Positions 1 to 10,845 of a stretch of 33,370 nt of DNA are shown here, in pieces. The DNA lies in NCBI GenBank assembly GCA_019243195.1, contig JAFAUQ010000179.1, positions 1 to 33,370 of the forward strand, read 5' to 3'. Under the pieces are notes generated by a model. That model was not told the origin of the DNA and did no database searches. It saw only the letters and a list, made by a program, of their open reading frames with translations. The position numbers and the translations under genes were made by a program. This stretch comes from Hyphomicrobiales bacterium. GTDB taxonomy: Bacteria; Pseudomonadota; Alphaproteobacteria; Rhizobiales; Xanthobacteraceae. Numbering within the stretch: position 1 is the first letter of the stretch; each line of letters begins with the position of its first letter.

Positions 1-57
1 ATCGTCGAGGCGGTCAAATACGCTGCCGACCTGCACGCGCGCGGAGCGCCGCCGTGA
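1..57 (+). CDS. hcrC: C-terminal end of the upstream subunit, probably the 4-hydroxybenzoyl-CoA reductase gamma ([2Fe-2S]) subunit (partial)
   Basis: Only the last 18 codons and the stop (TGA at 55-57) are inside the window. The reading frame ends in the residues LHARGAPP. The stop overlaps the GTG start of the next gene in a GTGA arrangement, so the two are translationally coupled. The tail alone carries no diagnostic motif. The identity is inferred from context: in xanthine-oxidase-family 4-hydroxybenzoyl-CoA reductases of Rhodopseudomonas type (hbaB-hbaC-hbaD) the small two-cluster [2Fe-2S] subunit lies directly before the molybdenum subunit. It would pass electrons between the molybdenum site and the FAD subunit. 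Confidence 0.6.
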   Translation: MVEAVKYAADLHARGAPP

Positions 58-2381
58 ACGATGCTGCGAACGATATCGCGCCGGCGCGCAACATCGGAAG
101 CTACGTGCCGCTGGTGGACGGCCCGGAGAAGGTTTCCGGCCGTGCCAAGTACACCGCCGACCTGATCGCGCCCGGAATGCTCGCCGGGCGCATCCTTCGC
201 AGCTCCAATTCGCACGCCGAGATTCTCGACGTCGACGTGTCGGAGGCGCGAAAGCTTCCTGGGGTCAAGGCGATCGTCACCGGCTCCGACTGCGACAAGG
301 CCTTCGGGGTGCTGCCGATCGCGCGCAGCGAGCATCCGCTCGCGCGCGACAAGGTGCGCTACAAGGGCGAGCCGGTGGCAGCGGTGGCAGCGGTCGACGA
401 CGCCACCGCGCGCAAGGCAATCGAACTCATCCGCATGAAAGTGCGCGAACTGCCCGCCTACTACACGGCGGCGGCGGCGCTCGCGCCCGACGCCGTCGCG
501 CTTCACCCGCGCCGTCCCGGCAACATCGAACGCGACGTGCTGTTCGAACTGGGCACCGTCGAGGACGGCTTCGCGCAGGCCGATCTGGTGCGCGAGGCGA
601 GCTACAACTGCGCCGAGGTGTGCCAGAACCAGATGGAGATGCACGCGGCGCTCGCCGAATATGACGCCGAGCGCGAGCGCATCACGGTCCATGCCTCGAC
701 CCAGGTGCCCTACTACGTGCACCTGATGCTGGCGCAAATCCTCGACATGGACATGTCGCGCGTCCGCGTGATCAAGCCGCACGTTGGCGGCGGCTTCGGC
801 TGCCGCACCGAGGCCCTCAACGTCGAGCTGATCACGGCGTTGCTCGCGCGCAAGGCCGGCGGCAGCGTGCGCACCGTGATCACTCGCGAGGAAACCTTCA
901 TCACGCACCGCGGCCGGCCGGAGACCGACATCAGGCTCAAGATCGGCCTGCGGCGGGACGGCCGCATCACTGCGGTCGAATGCGAATGCGACCAGCGCGG
1001 CGGAGCCCACAGCGGCTACGGCGTCGTCACGATTCTCTATTCCGGTTCGATGCTCTACGCGATCTACGATCTGCACAATGTCAAATACATCGGCCGCCGC
1101 GTACTCACCAATACGCCGCCGTGCGGCGCCTTCCGCGGCCACGGCACCGTCGACGTGCGCTTCGCCTTCGAAAGCCTGCTCGACCAGATGGCGCGCGAAC
1201 TTAATCTTGATCCGTTTGCGGTGCGGCGCGCGAATCTGCTTACCGCCCCGACGTTCACCGACAACGACCTGATGGTGAACAGCTACGGCCTGCCGCAATG
1301 CCTCGACTGGGTCGAGACGGCGAGCGGCTGGCGCGCGCGCCAGGGAAAGCTTGCGCGCGGCAAGGGCCTCGGCATGGCGTGCTCGCACTACATCAGCGGC
1401 GCCTCGAAGCCGGTCAACTGGACCGGCGAGCCGCACGCGACGGTCAAGCTCAAGCTCGATTTCGACGGTTCGATCGTGCTGCTCACCGGCGCCGCCGAAA
1501 TCGGCCAGGGCTCCTCGACCGTGCTGGTGCAGACTGTCGCCGAGGTGCTCGGGCTCGACATTTCCCGCATCCGCATCGTCAGCGGCGACAGCGACGTGGT
1601 GCCAAAGGACAACGGCTCCTATTCCTCGCGCGTCACCTTCATGGTCGGCAACGCGGCGATCGAAGCGGCACAGAATTTAAAAGGCATGCTGATCGCGGCA
1701 GCGGCGCGCAAGCTTGACGCGGCGCCGGGCGACATCGAGTGCCTGGGTGAGGTCTATCGGGCCGGCGCGCAGGATAAAGGGCTCTCGTTCCAGGAGGTGG
1801 TCACTGCGGCGCTTGCCGAAGCCGGCACCATCACGGTGACGGGAAATTATTCGACCATCCCGGAGTCGCACGGCGGCAAGAAATATCGCGGCGCCGCGAT
1901 CGGCGGCGCCATGGGCTACAGCTACTCGGCGCAGGTGGTCGAGGTGAGCGTCGACGAAGACACCGGCGTCGTGAGCGTCGACAAGGTGTGGGTCGCGCAC
2001 GACTGCGGCAAGGCGCTCAACCGGCTCACCGTCGAAGGCCAGGTGCAGGGGTCGGTATGGATGGGCATGGGCCAAGCGATGAGCGAGGAGGCCGCCTATC
2101 ACGACGGCCTGCTGGTCACCGCCAACATGCTCGACTATCGCGTGCCGACTATTTTCGACTCGCCGCCGATCGAAGTCGGCATCGTCGAGAGCAACGATCC
2201 GCACGGCCCGTTCGGTGCTAAGGAGGCGGGCGAAGGCTCGCTCGCCGCGTTCCTCCCCGCACTCACCAATGCGATCGCCGACGCGATCGGCGTCCGCTTC
2301 AACGATCTGCCGGTGACGCCGGACCGCGTGTTTGCCGCGCTGGAGAAGCGCCGGCGCGCGCGCGGCAACGGTGGCGAGTGA
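54..2381 (+). CDS. hcrA: 4-hydroxybenzoyl-CoA reductase alpha subunit (molybdopterin-binding)
   Basis: This is a 775-residue member of the xanthine dehydrogenase large-subunit family, close to the roughly 770 residues usual for HcrA. The enzyme reductively removes the ring hydroxyl of 4-hydroxybenzoyl-CoA to give benzoyl-CoA in the cytoplasm. Visible molybdenum-cofactor signatures are GGGFGCRTE near residue 243, CGAFRGHGT near 358 and GAKEAGEGS near 720, whose glutamate matches the catalytic Glu of the family. The GTG start overlaps the preceding stop, and the gene's own stop overlaps the start of hcrB, so the three subunits form one coupled operon in gamma-alpha-beta order. The neighbouring aryl-CoA ligase and the [4Fe-4S]-type beta subunit support 4-hydroxybenzoyl-CoA over xanthine, nicotinate or CO. 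Another hydroxy- or chloro-aroyl-CoA substrate cannot be excluded. Confidence 0.88.
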   Translation: MNDAANDIAPARNIGSYVPLVDGPEKVSGRAKYTADLIAPGMLAGRILRSSNSHAEILDVDVSEARKLPGVKAIVTGSDCDKAFGVLPIARSEHPLARDKVRYKGEPVAAVAAVDDATARKAIELIRMKVRELPAYYTAAAALAPDAVALHPRRPGNIERDVLFELGTVEDGFAQADLVREASYNCAEVCQNQMEMHAALAEYDAERERITVHASTQVPYYVHLMLAQILDMDMSRVRVIKPHVGGGFGCRTEALNVELITALLARKAGGSVRTVITREETFITHRGRPETDIRLKIGLRRDGRITAVECECDQRGGAHSGYGVVTILYSGSMLYAIYDLHNVKYIGRRVLTNTPPCGAFRGHGTVDVRFAFESLLDQMARELNLDPFAVRRANLLTAPTFTDNDLMVNSYGLPQCLDWVETASGWRARQGKLARGKGLGMACSHYISGASKPVNWTGEPHATVKLKLDFDGSIVLLTGAAEIGQGSSTVLVQTVAEVLGLDISRIRIVSGDSDVVPKDNGSYSSRVTFMVGNAAIEAAQNLKGMLIAAAARKLDAAPGDIECLGEVYRAGAQDKGLSFQEVVTAALAEAGTITVTGNYSTIPESHGGKKYRGAAIGGAMGYSYSAQVVEVSVDEDTGVVSVDKVWVAHDCGKALNRLTVEGQVQGSVWMGMGQAMSEEAAYHDGLLVTANMLDYRVPTIFDSPPIEVGIVESNDPHGPFGAKEAGEGSLAAFLPALTNAIADAIGVRFNDLPVTPDRVFAALEKRRRARGNGGE

Positions 2382-3406
2382 TGGACGCGCTGCCCGAGTT
2401 CCAATTACTGCGGCCGCGCACGCTGGGCGAAGCGCTCGCGGCGCGCACCGCTCACCCGGGAAGCCAGCTCATTGGCGGCGGCACCGACCTGTTGGTGAAC
2501 ATCCGCCGCGGCATCGTCGCACCGCCGGTGCTGCTCGATATGACGGGCGTGAGCGAACTCACGCAAATTTCGGCCGACGAGCAGCGGCTCGAGATCGGCG
2601 CTTCGGCAACGCTCGTCGATGTTGCAGCACATCCCGGCGTCGTCACCAACTATCCTACAGTGGCGCAGGCCGCGCACGGCGTCGCCGGCCCGACCCAGCG
2701 CAACATGGGCACGGTTGGCGGCAATCTCTGCCTCGACACGCGTTGCATCTTCTACAATCAAAGCACGTGGTGGCGTGCCGCCAACAATCATTGCCTAAAG
2801 ACCACCGGGGATGTTTGTTACGTAGCGCCGAAGAGCCACGGCGTGTGCTTCGCGACCTTCAGCGGCGATCTCGCACCGGCCCTGCTGGTGCTCGGCGCGC
2901 AGATCGACCTCGCCGGCCCCGGCGGCCGGCGCACGCTGCCGCTCGCCGACTTCTACATCGGCCACGCACGCCACGACACGGCGAGCGGCGACGGCAAGAA
3001 CTACTTGGCGCTGGCGCCGGACGAGATCGTGATCGCAGTGCGCGCCAAGCACACGCCGCGCCTGCGCTCGGGGTACGACAAAATCCGCATCCGCCGCTCG
3101 ATCGAATATCCGGTCGCCGGTGTCGCGGTGGCGCTCACCCGCGACGACGACGCGCTCGCCGATCTACGCGTCGCCTTCACCGGCACGAACCCGCGCCCGG
3201 TTCTGCTCGAGGGCACGGCGGCCTTATGCGGCAGCCCGTTGGATGAACGCGTGCTCGCCGGCCTCGATGCCCTGGTGCGCGACCAGATCATGGCGATGAA
3301 GACGACCTTCACGCCCGGCCATTACCGGCGTCGCGTCGCCGGCGTGCTCGCACGCCGGCTCGTTGCGCGCCTATGGGCGCAGGGATCAGAAATCCGGGAT
3401 CAGGGA

Positions 3407-3427
<21 letters not shown>
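2381..3427 (+). CDS. hcrB: 4-hydroxybenzoyl-CoA reductase beta subunit (FAD and [4Fe-4S])
   Basis: This is a 348-residue FAD-binding subunit of the molybdenum hydroxylase family. FAD-binding motifs LIGGGTDLLVN (30-40) and NMGTVGGNLC (108-117) are clear. A loop after the second motif carries Cys117, Cys122, Cys138, Cys146 and Cys156. Such a cysteine-rich insert is the hallmark of 4-hydroxybenzoyl-CoA reductase, where it holds an extra [4Fe-4S] cluster absent from xanthine dehydrogenases, and it is the strongest evidence for the substrate class. ATG at 2381 shares one base with the hcrA stop; GTG at 2378 is the alternative start. The last dozen or so codons (SEIRDQGSG and following) are translated from a GGGATCA-type heptamer hairpin, so the native C-terminus has been extended or replaced by repeat sequence. 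The gene overlaps the convergent ligase by 21 bases. Confidence 0.88.
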
Positions 3428-5528
<2,101 letters not shown>

Positions 5529-5547
5529 GATTTTCGGCGCCCGCCTA

Positions 5548-5576
5548 TTGGCATATTATGCCATCGGGAGTATCTT
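5548..5576 (+). promoter_or_regulatory. Predicted sigma-70 promoter of parDE
   Basis: The -35 element TTGGCA (5548-5553) and -10 element TATCTT (5571-5576) are separated by exactly 17 bases. They are followed by GGAGGG (5587-5592), 8 bases before the parD ATG. The spacing and hexamers are good for a GC-rich alphaproteobacterium. Confidence 0.6.
5549..5563. promoter_or_regulatory. Palindromic operator, probable ParD binding site
   Basis: TGGCATA-T-TATGCCA is a perfect 7-bp inverted repeat around a single central base. It overlaps the -35 hexamer of the parDE promoter. Ribbon-helix-helix antitoxins commonly autorepress through such a site, so binding here would block RNA polymerase. Confidence 0.65.
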
Positions 5577-5600
5577 GCCGTAAATCGGAGGGAAACCGCG

Positions 5601-5888
5601 ATGCCTACGCGAAATGTCGTACTGACTGATCAGCAGGAAGAAATCATCGAAAACCTCGTTGGATCGGGCCAGTATCAAAACGCCAGCGAAGTGCTGCGTG
5701 AGGGTCTACGCTTACTTACCCGTCGTGAAGCTCACGAGAAAAGGAAGTTAGAAGCATTGCGGGAAGCGGCTCGCCTCGGTCTTGGCGCGCTTGACCGCGG
5801 CGAGTACAAGGAATTCGACGACTTCGCTGATCTCGAAGATTACATTAACAAAATCTCAGATCCGATTATTGCAAAGGCCGCTAAATAG
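5601..5888 (+). CDS. parD: Antitoxin, ParD family (ribbon-helix-helix)
   Basis: This 95-residue protein has an N-terminal ribbon-helix-helix DNA-binding domain (about residues 1-45). The motif SGQYQNASEVLREGLRLL (about 32-49) is typical of the CC2985/ParD family. The charged C-terminal half (about 50-95) would wrap and neutralise the ParE toxin. A strong Shine-Dalgarno sequence GGAGGG precedes the ATG by 8 bases. The downstream toxin starts 5 bases after the stop, giving the usual antitoxin-toxin operon. The operator at 5549-5563 suggests autoregulation by ParD or the ParD-ParE complex. Codon use is less GC-biased than in the flanking catabolic and sugar genes, which fits a mobile pair. Confidence 0.88.
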   Translation: MPTRNVVLTDQQEEIIENLVGSGQYQNASEVLREGLRLLTRREAHEKRKLEALREAARLGLGALDRGEYKEFDDFADLEDYINKISDPIIAKAAK

Positions 5889-5893
5889 AACGC

Positions 5894-6250
5894 ATGCCCG
5901 CGCAGCGTTGGCGCGTACGACTCGGCGCGCACGCGGAGCGTGATCTCCTCAGCATTCTGCACTGGACAGCCGAAAATTTCGGCGCCCAACAAGCCAAGAA
6001 CTATCGAACAACCCTCGTGCAATCCATGCACGAGCTTGCCGTCGGACCGGATGTGCCAGGCGCCAGAAAACGCGACGAGCTTGGAAAGGGCCTTTATACG
6101 CTCCATGTCGCTCGGCATGGACGACGCGGACGCCACTTGTTGCTCTTTCGGGCGGAAGCCAAGCGCAACATCGAAATAGTACGCATTCTACACGACAGCA
6201 TGGACTTGCGACGGCATTTATCCGACCTGGGGCTGGAAGAGGACACGTAG
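5894..6250 (+). CDS. parE: Toxin, ParE/RelE superfamily
   Basis: This is a 118-residue protein with the ParE-type layout: two N-terminal helices (about 12-50), then a beta-sheet ending in RHLLLFRAE and IEIVRILHDSMDL, a common family ending. ParE toxins inhibit DNA gyrase, while RelE relatives cleave mRNA. The IVRILHDSMD ending and ParD partner favour ParE, but the mechanism cannot be settled from sequence. It lies 5 bases downstream of parD in the same operon, and its stop is only 3 bases from the stop of the convergent dehydratase gene. Confidence 0.87.
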   Translation: MPAQRWRVRLGAHAERDLLSILHWTAENFGAQQAKNYRTTLVQSMHELAVGPDVPGARKRDELGKGLYTLHVARHGRRGRHLLLFRAEAKRNIEIVRILHDSMDLRRHLSDLGLEEDT

Positions 6251-6253
6251 AGA

Positions 6254-7240
6254 TCATTCTCCCACTTGGCGCCGCTTGCGTTCCGCATCGACCAGCAGCG
6301 CTACCACATCGTGCATCTTCTTTGTAGCCTTCCACCCTAGCAGGCGTTCCGCCTTCCCGGGATCGCCGCTCGAATAGGCGATGTCGCTCGGCCGGAGGAA
6401 GGCGTCGTTGCGCACCACGTGCTCGCGCCAGTCGAGCTTGAAACAGGCGAAGGCCGCGGCCACGAACGCCTCGAGCGTGTTGGTTTCGCCGGTCGCCACG
6501 ACGAAATCCTCGGGGGCGCCGTATTCGATGATCCGCACCATGGCGTCGGCAAATTCCGGTGCCCAACCCCAATCGCGCGCGAGATCGAGGCTGCCGAGTT
6601 CGAGCGTGCGCGCTTGGCCTGTCGCCACGTCCATGGCGCCGCGCACGATTTTCTGCGTCACGTAACGGGTCGGGCGGAAAGGGGACTCGTGATTGAACAG
6701 AAGACCCGAGCAGGCGAACAGCTCGTAGGCCTCGCGGTAATTGGCGACGGCCCAGAACGAGGCCGCCTTGCCCACGGCGTAAGGGCTGCGCGGGCGGAAC
6801 GGCGTCGTCTCGTCGGCAGGAGTTTCCGGCGTCGTGTTGCCGAAGCACTCGCTCGAAGCGGCGTTGTAGAACCGCGCCTCGAGCCCAAGGAACCGCATCG
6901 CCTCCATCACGTTGATGGTGCCATGCATGATGCTGTCGATGGTCTCGACCGGTTGCGCGAACGAAAGTCCCACCGAGGATTGGGCGGCGAGATTGAAAAT
7001 ATAGTGCGGCTCGACCGCCTTGAGCACCTCGACGACGCTGCGAAAATCGCTCACCACCGCGGAGTGCAACGTCATCTTATCGTGGATGGCGAGCGCGCGC
7101 AGGTTGGCGAAGCTGGAAATCTCCTTGTCGCGCGAGGTCCCGTGCACCGCGAGGCCGCGCTTGAGCAAGAGGTCGGCCACATAGGCGCCGTCCTGCCCCG
7201 AGGCGCCCAGGATCAGCGCCGTATCCGCACGCGGCTTCAT
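6254..7240 (-). CDS. gmd: GDP-mannose 4,6-dehydratase-like nucleotide-sugar dehydratase
   Basis: This 328-residue extended short-chain dehydrogenase has the NAD(P)-binding N-terminus LILGASGQDGAYVADLLL. The catalytic set is Ser129/Ser130-Glu131 in SSECFG and Tyr154/Lys158 in YAVGK. The segments NYREAY and LFNHESP are shared with bacterial GDP-mannose 4,6-dehydratases, which make GDP-4-keto-6-deoxymannose for fucose, rhamnose or perosamine. After HESP, the usual RRGETFVTRKI block is replaced by FRPTRYVTQKI, so the sugar-binding loop has diverged and the substrate may differ. I chose ATG 7240 because GGGAG lies 5 bases upstream; the longer frame to 7333 crosses a hairpin. The gene is alone on its strand, divergent from the rhamnose operon. 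Confidence 0.78.
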   Translation of the reverse strand: MKPRADTALILGASGQDGAYVADLLLKRGLAVHGTSRDKEISSFANLRALAIHDKMTLHSAVVSDFRSVVEVLKAVEPHYIFNLAAQSSVGLSFAQPVETIDSIMHGTINVMEAMRFLGLEARFYNAASSECFGNTTPETPADETTPFRPRSPYAVGKAASFWAVANYREAYELFACSGLLFNHESPFRPTRYVTQKIVRGAMDVATGQARTLELGSLDLARDWGWAPEFADAMVRIIEYGAPEDFVVATGETNTLEAFVAAAFACFKLDWREHVVRNDAFLRPSDIAYSSGDPGKAERLLGWKATKKMHDVVALLVDAERKRRQVGE

Positions 7241-7252
7241 GAAGTCTCCCGA

Positions 7253-7299
7253 GCGCATGTTCCGGCGAGTGGCACCAGTTCGCCGACAAGAACATGCGC
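7253..7299. promoter_or_regulatory. Long interrupted palindrome upstream of the gmd-like gene
   Basis: GCGCATGTTC (7253-7262) is perfectly complementary to GAACATGCGC (7290-7299). Nested inside, CGGCGA (7263-7268) pairs with TCGCCG (7280-7285), with a 4-base bulge (ACAA) on one side and an 11-base loop. On the minus strand the 16-bp stem lies immediately before the GGGAG ribosome-binding site of the gmd-like gene. It could be a leader RNA structure or a dimeric regulator's operator for this divergent border. Confidence 0.6.
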
Positions 7300-7426
7300 C
7301 AAGCGAAAACTTGTACATAGCCTGGTGCATCAATCGAGGGAAAAGAGGTTAACGGGAACGGAGGGGCCGCGATTGCACAGGCGCGCCGTTTGCGGGTAGG
7401 AAGCGCCTCGCTAAAGGCCCGCCGCG

Positions 7427-7987
7427 ATGAAACTGACCGTTCGTTCCCTGGCGCTCCCCGAAATCAAACTGATCGCCGCGCAGCGCTTTCGCGATCAACG
7501 TGGCTATTTCGCCGAGACCTACGTGCGCGGCGATTTCGCCGCCGCCGGCATTCCGCATGACTTCGTGCAGGATAACGAATCGCTCTCGCACGCGCCCGGG
7601 ACCGTGCGCGGCATGCATTTCCAAATTCCGCCGTTCGCCCAGGCAAAGCTGATCCGCGTGCTTACCGGGCGCATTTTCGACGTTTGCATTGACCTGCGCC
7701 GCTCCTCGCCGCACTACGCCCACCACGCGACCGTGGAACTTGCCGCGGCCACCGGCGACCAGCTGTTTGTGCCGGCGGGCTTTGCCCACGGCTTTTGCAC
7801 CCTGGAGCCGCACACGACGGTGCTTTACAAGGTGGACGCGGTCTATTCGGCCGAGCACGAGCGCGGCATCGCCTGGGCGGATCCGGCCCTCGCAATTCCG
7901 TGGCCGGTCGAGCCGAACGCGGCAATCCTGTCCGCCAAGGACGCCGCACTTCCGCCGTTGCGCGATGCGCCGGCTTATTTCGATTGA
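7427..7987 (+). CDS. rfbC: dTDP-4-dehydrorhamnose 3,5-epimerase
   Basis: This 186-residue cupin-fold epimerase converts dTDP-4-keto-6-deoxyglucose to dTDP-4-keto-L-rhamnose. Diagnostic segments are FAETY near 26, the GTVRGMHFQ block holding the catalytic His, DVCIDLRRSS, and the PAGFAHGF turn. Length is normal for RmlC. ATG 7427 is preceded by AAGG at about 9 bases. It is the first gene of a tight operon in the order rfbC-rfbB-rfbD-rfbA, which supplies dTDP-L-rhamnose in the cytoplasm. A weak TTGCAC-N18-TAGGAA promoter can be read at 7373-7402. Confidence 0.95.
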   Translation: MKLTVRSLALPEIKLIAAQRFRDQRGYFAETYVRGDFAAAGIPHDFVQDNESLSHAPGTVRGMHFQIPPFAQAKLIRVLTGRIFDVCIDLRRSSPHYAHHATVELAAATGDQLFVPAGFAHGFCTLEPHTTVLYKVDAVYSAEHERGIAWADPALAIPWPVEPNAAILSAKDAALPPLRDAPAYFD

Positions 7988-8002
7988 GCAGGAACACGGG
8001 TG

Positions 8003-9058
8003 ATGCGCGTTCTGGTCACCGGAGGAGCAGGTTTCATCGGCTCGGCGGTGTGCCATGCGCTCGTCAAGCGCGGCGCAACCGTCGTCAATGTCGATAAGCT
8101 CACCTACGCGGCCAACCCGCGCTCGCTCGAAACCCTTGCGCATGATCCGCACTACGCTTTTGAACGCGGCGACATTTGCGACCGCGCCGCTATGGACGTA
8201 GTGCTGGCGAAATACCAGCCCTCCGCCGTGCTGCATCTCGCGGCCGAGAGCCATGTCGATCGTTCGATCACCGGCACTGCGCCCTTCATCGATACAAACA
8301 TCAGCGGCACTTATCACCTGTTGGAAGCCGCCCGGCAGTATTGGGCCGGGCTCGCGACACCGGCGCGCGCGGCTTTCCGCTTCGTCCACGTGTCGACCGA
8401 TGAGGTCTACGGCTCGCTCGGCCCCGAAGGCCTTTTCCATGAGGACACACCCTATCGCCCGAGTTCCCCCTATTCCGCGAGCAAGGCGGCCTCCGATCAC
8501 CTCGCCCAGGCGTGGCATCGCACCTACGGGCTTCCGGTCATGCTGTCGAACTGTTCGAATAACTACGGGCCGCGGCAATTTCCCGAAAAGCTGATCCCGC
8601 TCACCATTCTCAAGGCCCTGGCAGCCGAGGCGTTGCCGGTCTACGGCGACGGCTCGAACGTGCGTGACTGGCTTCACGTCGAGGACCATGCGGCAGGCCT
8701 GATCGCGATCGTCGAGCGCGGGCGACCAGGCGAGCGCTACAATTTCGGCGGCGAGAGCGAGCGTACCAACCTGGCCGTGGTCGAGCACATCTGCACGGCG
8801 CTCGACCGCCTCCGGCCGGCGGCGCAGCCGCGCCGGAAACTGATCACCTTCGTGACCGACCGGCCGGGGCACGATCAGCGCTACGCCATCGATGCCACCA
8901 AAGCGCGCCGCGAACTTGGCTGGAAACCCAGCCGGCATTTCGAGGCCGGTCTCGAGCAAACGGTGCAATGGTACCTGGAGAACCGCGCGTGGTGGGAACC
9001 CGTGCAGGCGCGGGTCTACGGCGGCGAGCGCCTCGGCCTGCTCGAACCCGCCCAGTAA
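8003..9058 (+). CDS. rfbB: dTDP-glucose 4,6-dehydratase
   Basis: This 351-residue extended SDR enzyme converts dTDP-D-glucose to dTDP-4-keto-6-deoxy-D-glucose, the second step to dTDP-L-rhamnose. The NAD-binding motif [10 protein letters not shown] opens the protein. STDEVYG carries Asp133-Glu134, and YSASK carries Tyr157 and Lys161. The stretch [18 protein letters not shown] and the late YNFGGESE are RmlB signatures. Both GTG 8000 and ATG 8003 are possible starts. I prefer the ATG, with AGGA about 10 bases upstream. It lies 15 bases after rfbC and 6 bases before rfbD. Confidence 0.95.
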   Translation: MRVLVTGGAGFIGSAVCHALVKRGATVVNVDKLTYAANPRSLETLAHDPHYAFERGDICDRAAMDVVLAKYQPSAVLHLAAESHVDRSITGTAPFIDTNISGTYHLLEAARQYWAGLATPARAAFRFVHVSTDEVYGSLGPEGLFHEDTPYRPSSPYSASKAASDHLAQAWHRTYGLPVMLSNCSNNYGPRQFPEKLIPLTILKALAAEALPVYGDGSNVRDWLHVEDHAAGLIAIVERGRPGERYNFGGESERTNLAVVEHICTALDRLRPAAQPRRKLITFVTDRPGHDQRYAIDATKARRELGWKPSRHFEAGLEQTVQWYLENRAWWEPVQARVYGGERLGLLEPAQ

Positions 9059-9064
9059 GCCGCG

Positions 9065-9973
9065 ATGTCCGGACAACCGATCCTGGTGGCCGGCAAAACG
9101 GGCCAGCTGGCCCGATGCCTCGCCGAAGAGGCGGGGCGGCGCGGCAGTGCGCTCGTCGCCCTGGGACGGCCGGAACTTGACCTTGGCAAGCCGGAATTGG
9201 TCGCGCGGGTCGTCGCCGCCCATGCGCCACGCGCGATCGTCAACGCGGCCGCCTACACGGCGGTCGATAAGGCAGAGTCGGAGCCAGAGCTTGCCATGGC
9301 GGTCAACCGGGACGGCGCTGGCGCCCTGGCGGCTGCCGCGGCCGGCCGGGGGGTGCCGTTCCTCCACATCTCGACCGATTACGTGTTCGACGGCCGCAAG
9401 GACGCGCCCTACCGCGAGGAGGATGCCCCCTGCCCGCTCGGCGCCTACGGACGCTCGAAACTCGAAGGCGAGGCCGCGGTACGCGGTGCCTGCCCCGCCG
9501 GGGTCATCCTGCGCACCTCCTGGGTTTATAGCCCGTTCGGCCAGAACTTCCTGACCACCATGCTGGGACTCGCGGCCACGCGCGATATGGTCCCGGTGGT
9601 CGACGACCAGCACGGCGCGCCGACCGCCGCTCCCGACCTAGCGGCCGCGATCCTCGATCTCGCCGAGCGACTGACCACCCGACGGATGGATGACGCCGGC
9701 GGCGTCTACCATCTGACCGGCGCAGGTGAGACCACGTGGCATGGCTTCGCTGGCGCTATCTTCGCCGGCTGGGGGCGGCGCGGCCATCGCGTGCCCGGGC
9801 TCGCGCCGATCACGACCGCGCAATACCCAACGGCGGCACAGCGCCCGGCGAACTCGCGGCTCGACTGCAGCAAGAGCGCGCGCGTGTTCGGGCTGCGCTT
9901 GCCGCCGTGGCAACATTCCCTGGAGCGCTGTTTGGACGAACTCGCCTCGGCTCCGGTGGAGGCGCAAGCATGA
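9065..9973 (+). CDS. rfbD: dTDP-4-dehydrorhamnose reductase
   Basis: This 302-residue SDR-family reductase carries out the last, NAD(P)H-dependent step to dTDP-L-rhamnose. The N-terminal motif is [17 protein letters not shown] and YGRSK (Tyr128, Lys132) form the catalytic region, and [14 protein letters not shown] is a family signature. The stop overlaps the rfbA start in an ATGA arrangement, so translation of the two is coupled. Confidence 0.95.
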   Translation: MSGQPILVAGKTGQLARCLAEEAGRRGSALVALGRPELDLGKPELVARVVAAHAPRAIVNAAAYTAVDKAESEPELAMAVNRDGAGALAAAAAGRGVPFLHISTDYVFDGRKDAPYREEDAPCPLGAYGRSKLEGEAAVRGACPAGVILRTSWVYSPFGQNFLTTMLGLAATRDMVPVVDDQHGAPTAAPDLAAAILDLAERLTTRRMDDAGGVYHLTGAGETTWHGFAGAIFAGWGRRGHRVPGLAPITTAQYPTAAQRPANSRLDCSKSARVFGLRLPPWQHSLERCLDELASAPVEAQA

Positions 9974-10845
9974 AAGGTATCGTGCTCGCCGGGGGCAGCG
10001 GCACGCGGCTTTATCCGATCACCCGCGCGCTGAGCAAACAGTTGCTCCCGGTTTACGACAAGCCGATGGTTTATTACCCGCTGTCGACCCTGATGCTGGC
10101 GGGCATTCGCGACATTCTCGTCATCACCACGCCGGAGGACCGCGAGCAATTCGAGCGCTTGCTCGGCGACGGCACCCAGTGGGGCATTCGCCTCTCCTAC
10201 GCGGTGCAGCCCCGGCCCGAGGGACTCGCCCAGGCATTCCTGATCGGTGCGGATTTCATCGGCGCGGACCGGGTCGCGCTGGTGCTCGGCGATAACGTAT
10301 TTTTCGGCCACGGCCTGCCGGAAATCCTTAAGCGCGCTGCCGCGCGCTCGACTGGCGCCACCATATTCGCCTACCAGGTGCGCGATCCGGAACGCTACGG
10401 CGTCGTCAGCTTCGATTCCGCCGGGCGCGCGCTCACCATCGCCGAGAAGCCGGCGAACCCGGCCTCACGCTGGGCGGTGACCGGGCTTTATTTCTACGAC
10501 ACGGACGTGGTGCGCCACGCGAGCAAAGTGCGGCCATCGGCGCGCGGCGAACTCGAAATCACCGACCTGAACATGCGCTACCTCACGGCGGGAACGCTCC
10601 ACGTCGAATTGATGGGGCGCGGCTTTGCCTGGCTCGACACCGGCACCTTCGACGCGCTGATCGACGCGGGGACTTTCGTGCACACGCTTGAGGAGCGCCA
10701 GGGCATGAAGATCGCCTGCCCCGAGGAAGTCGCCTACCGGATGGGGTTCATCACGCGCGAGGATTTGCTCAAGCTCGCAGCCTCCCTCGACAAGAGCGGC
10801 TACGGCCAGTACCTGCGCGACCTGACGGAGGCTTCCGAGCGTTGA
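9970..10845 (+). CDS. rfbA: Glucose-1-phosphate thymidylyltransferase
   Basis: This 291-residue nucleotidyltransferase makes dTDP-glucose from dTTP and glucose-1-phosphate, the committed first step of the pathway. The signature GGSGTRLYP (about 8-16) is followed by [18 protein letters not shown] and [11 protein letters not shown], all standard for RmlA. The start is ATG 9970, which overlaps the rfbD stop and gives the usual length. The longer upstream frame lies inside rfbD. The stop TGA (10843-10845) overlaps a TTG that may start the prenyl-phosphate phosphoribosyltransferase, extending the rhamnose operon into the arabinose pathway. Confidence 0.95.
   Translation: MKGIVLAGGSGTRLYPITRALSKQLLPVYDKPMVYYPLSTLMLAGIRDILVITTPEDREQFERLLGDGTQWGIRLSYAVQPRPEGLAQAFLIGADFIGADRVALVLGDNVFFGHGLPEILKRAAARSTGATIFAYQVRDPERYGVVSFDSAGRALTIAEKPANPASRWAVTGLYFYDTDVVRHASKVRPSARGELEITDLNMRYLTAGTLHVELMGRGFAWLDTGTFDALIDAGTFVHTLEERQGMKIACPEEVAYRMGFITREDLLKLAASLDKSGYGQYLRDLTEASER

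Noticed and set aside
7270-7285. TGGCAC followed by TTCGCC, resembling a sigma-54 promoter
   Set aside because: The -12 element lacks the required TGC and the sequence is explained by the inner arms of the palindrome.
7349-9613. A 754-codon open frame on the minus strand across rfbC, rfbB and rfbD
   Set aside because: It is antisense to three clear Rml enzymes with intact motifs; long open shadows are expected in such GC-rich coding DNA, and its product shows no recognisable domain.
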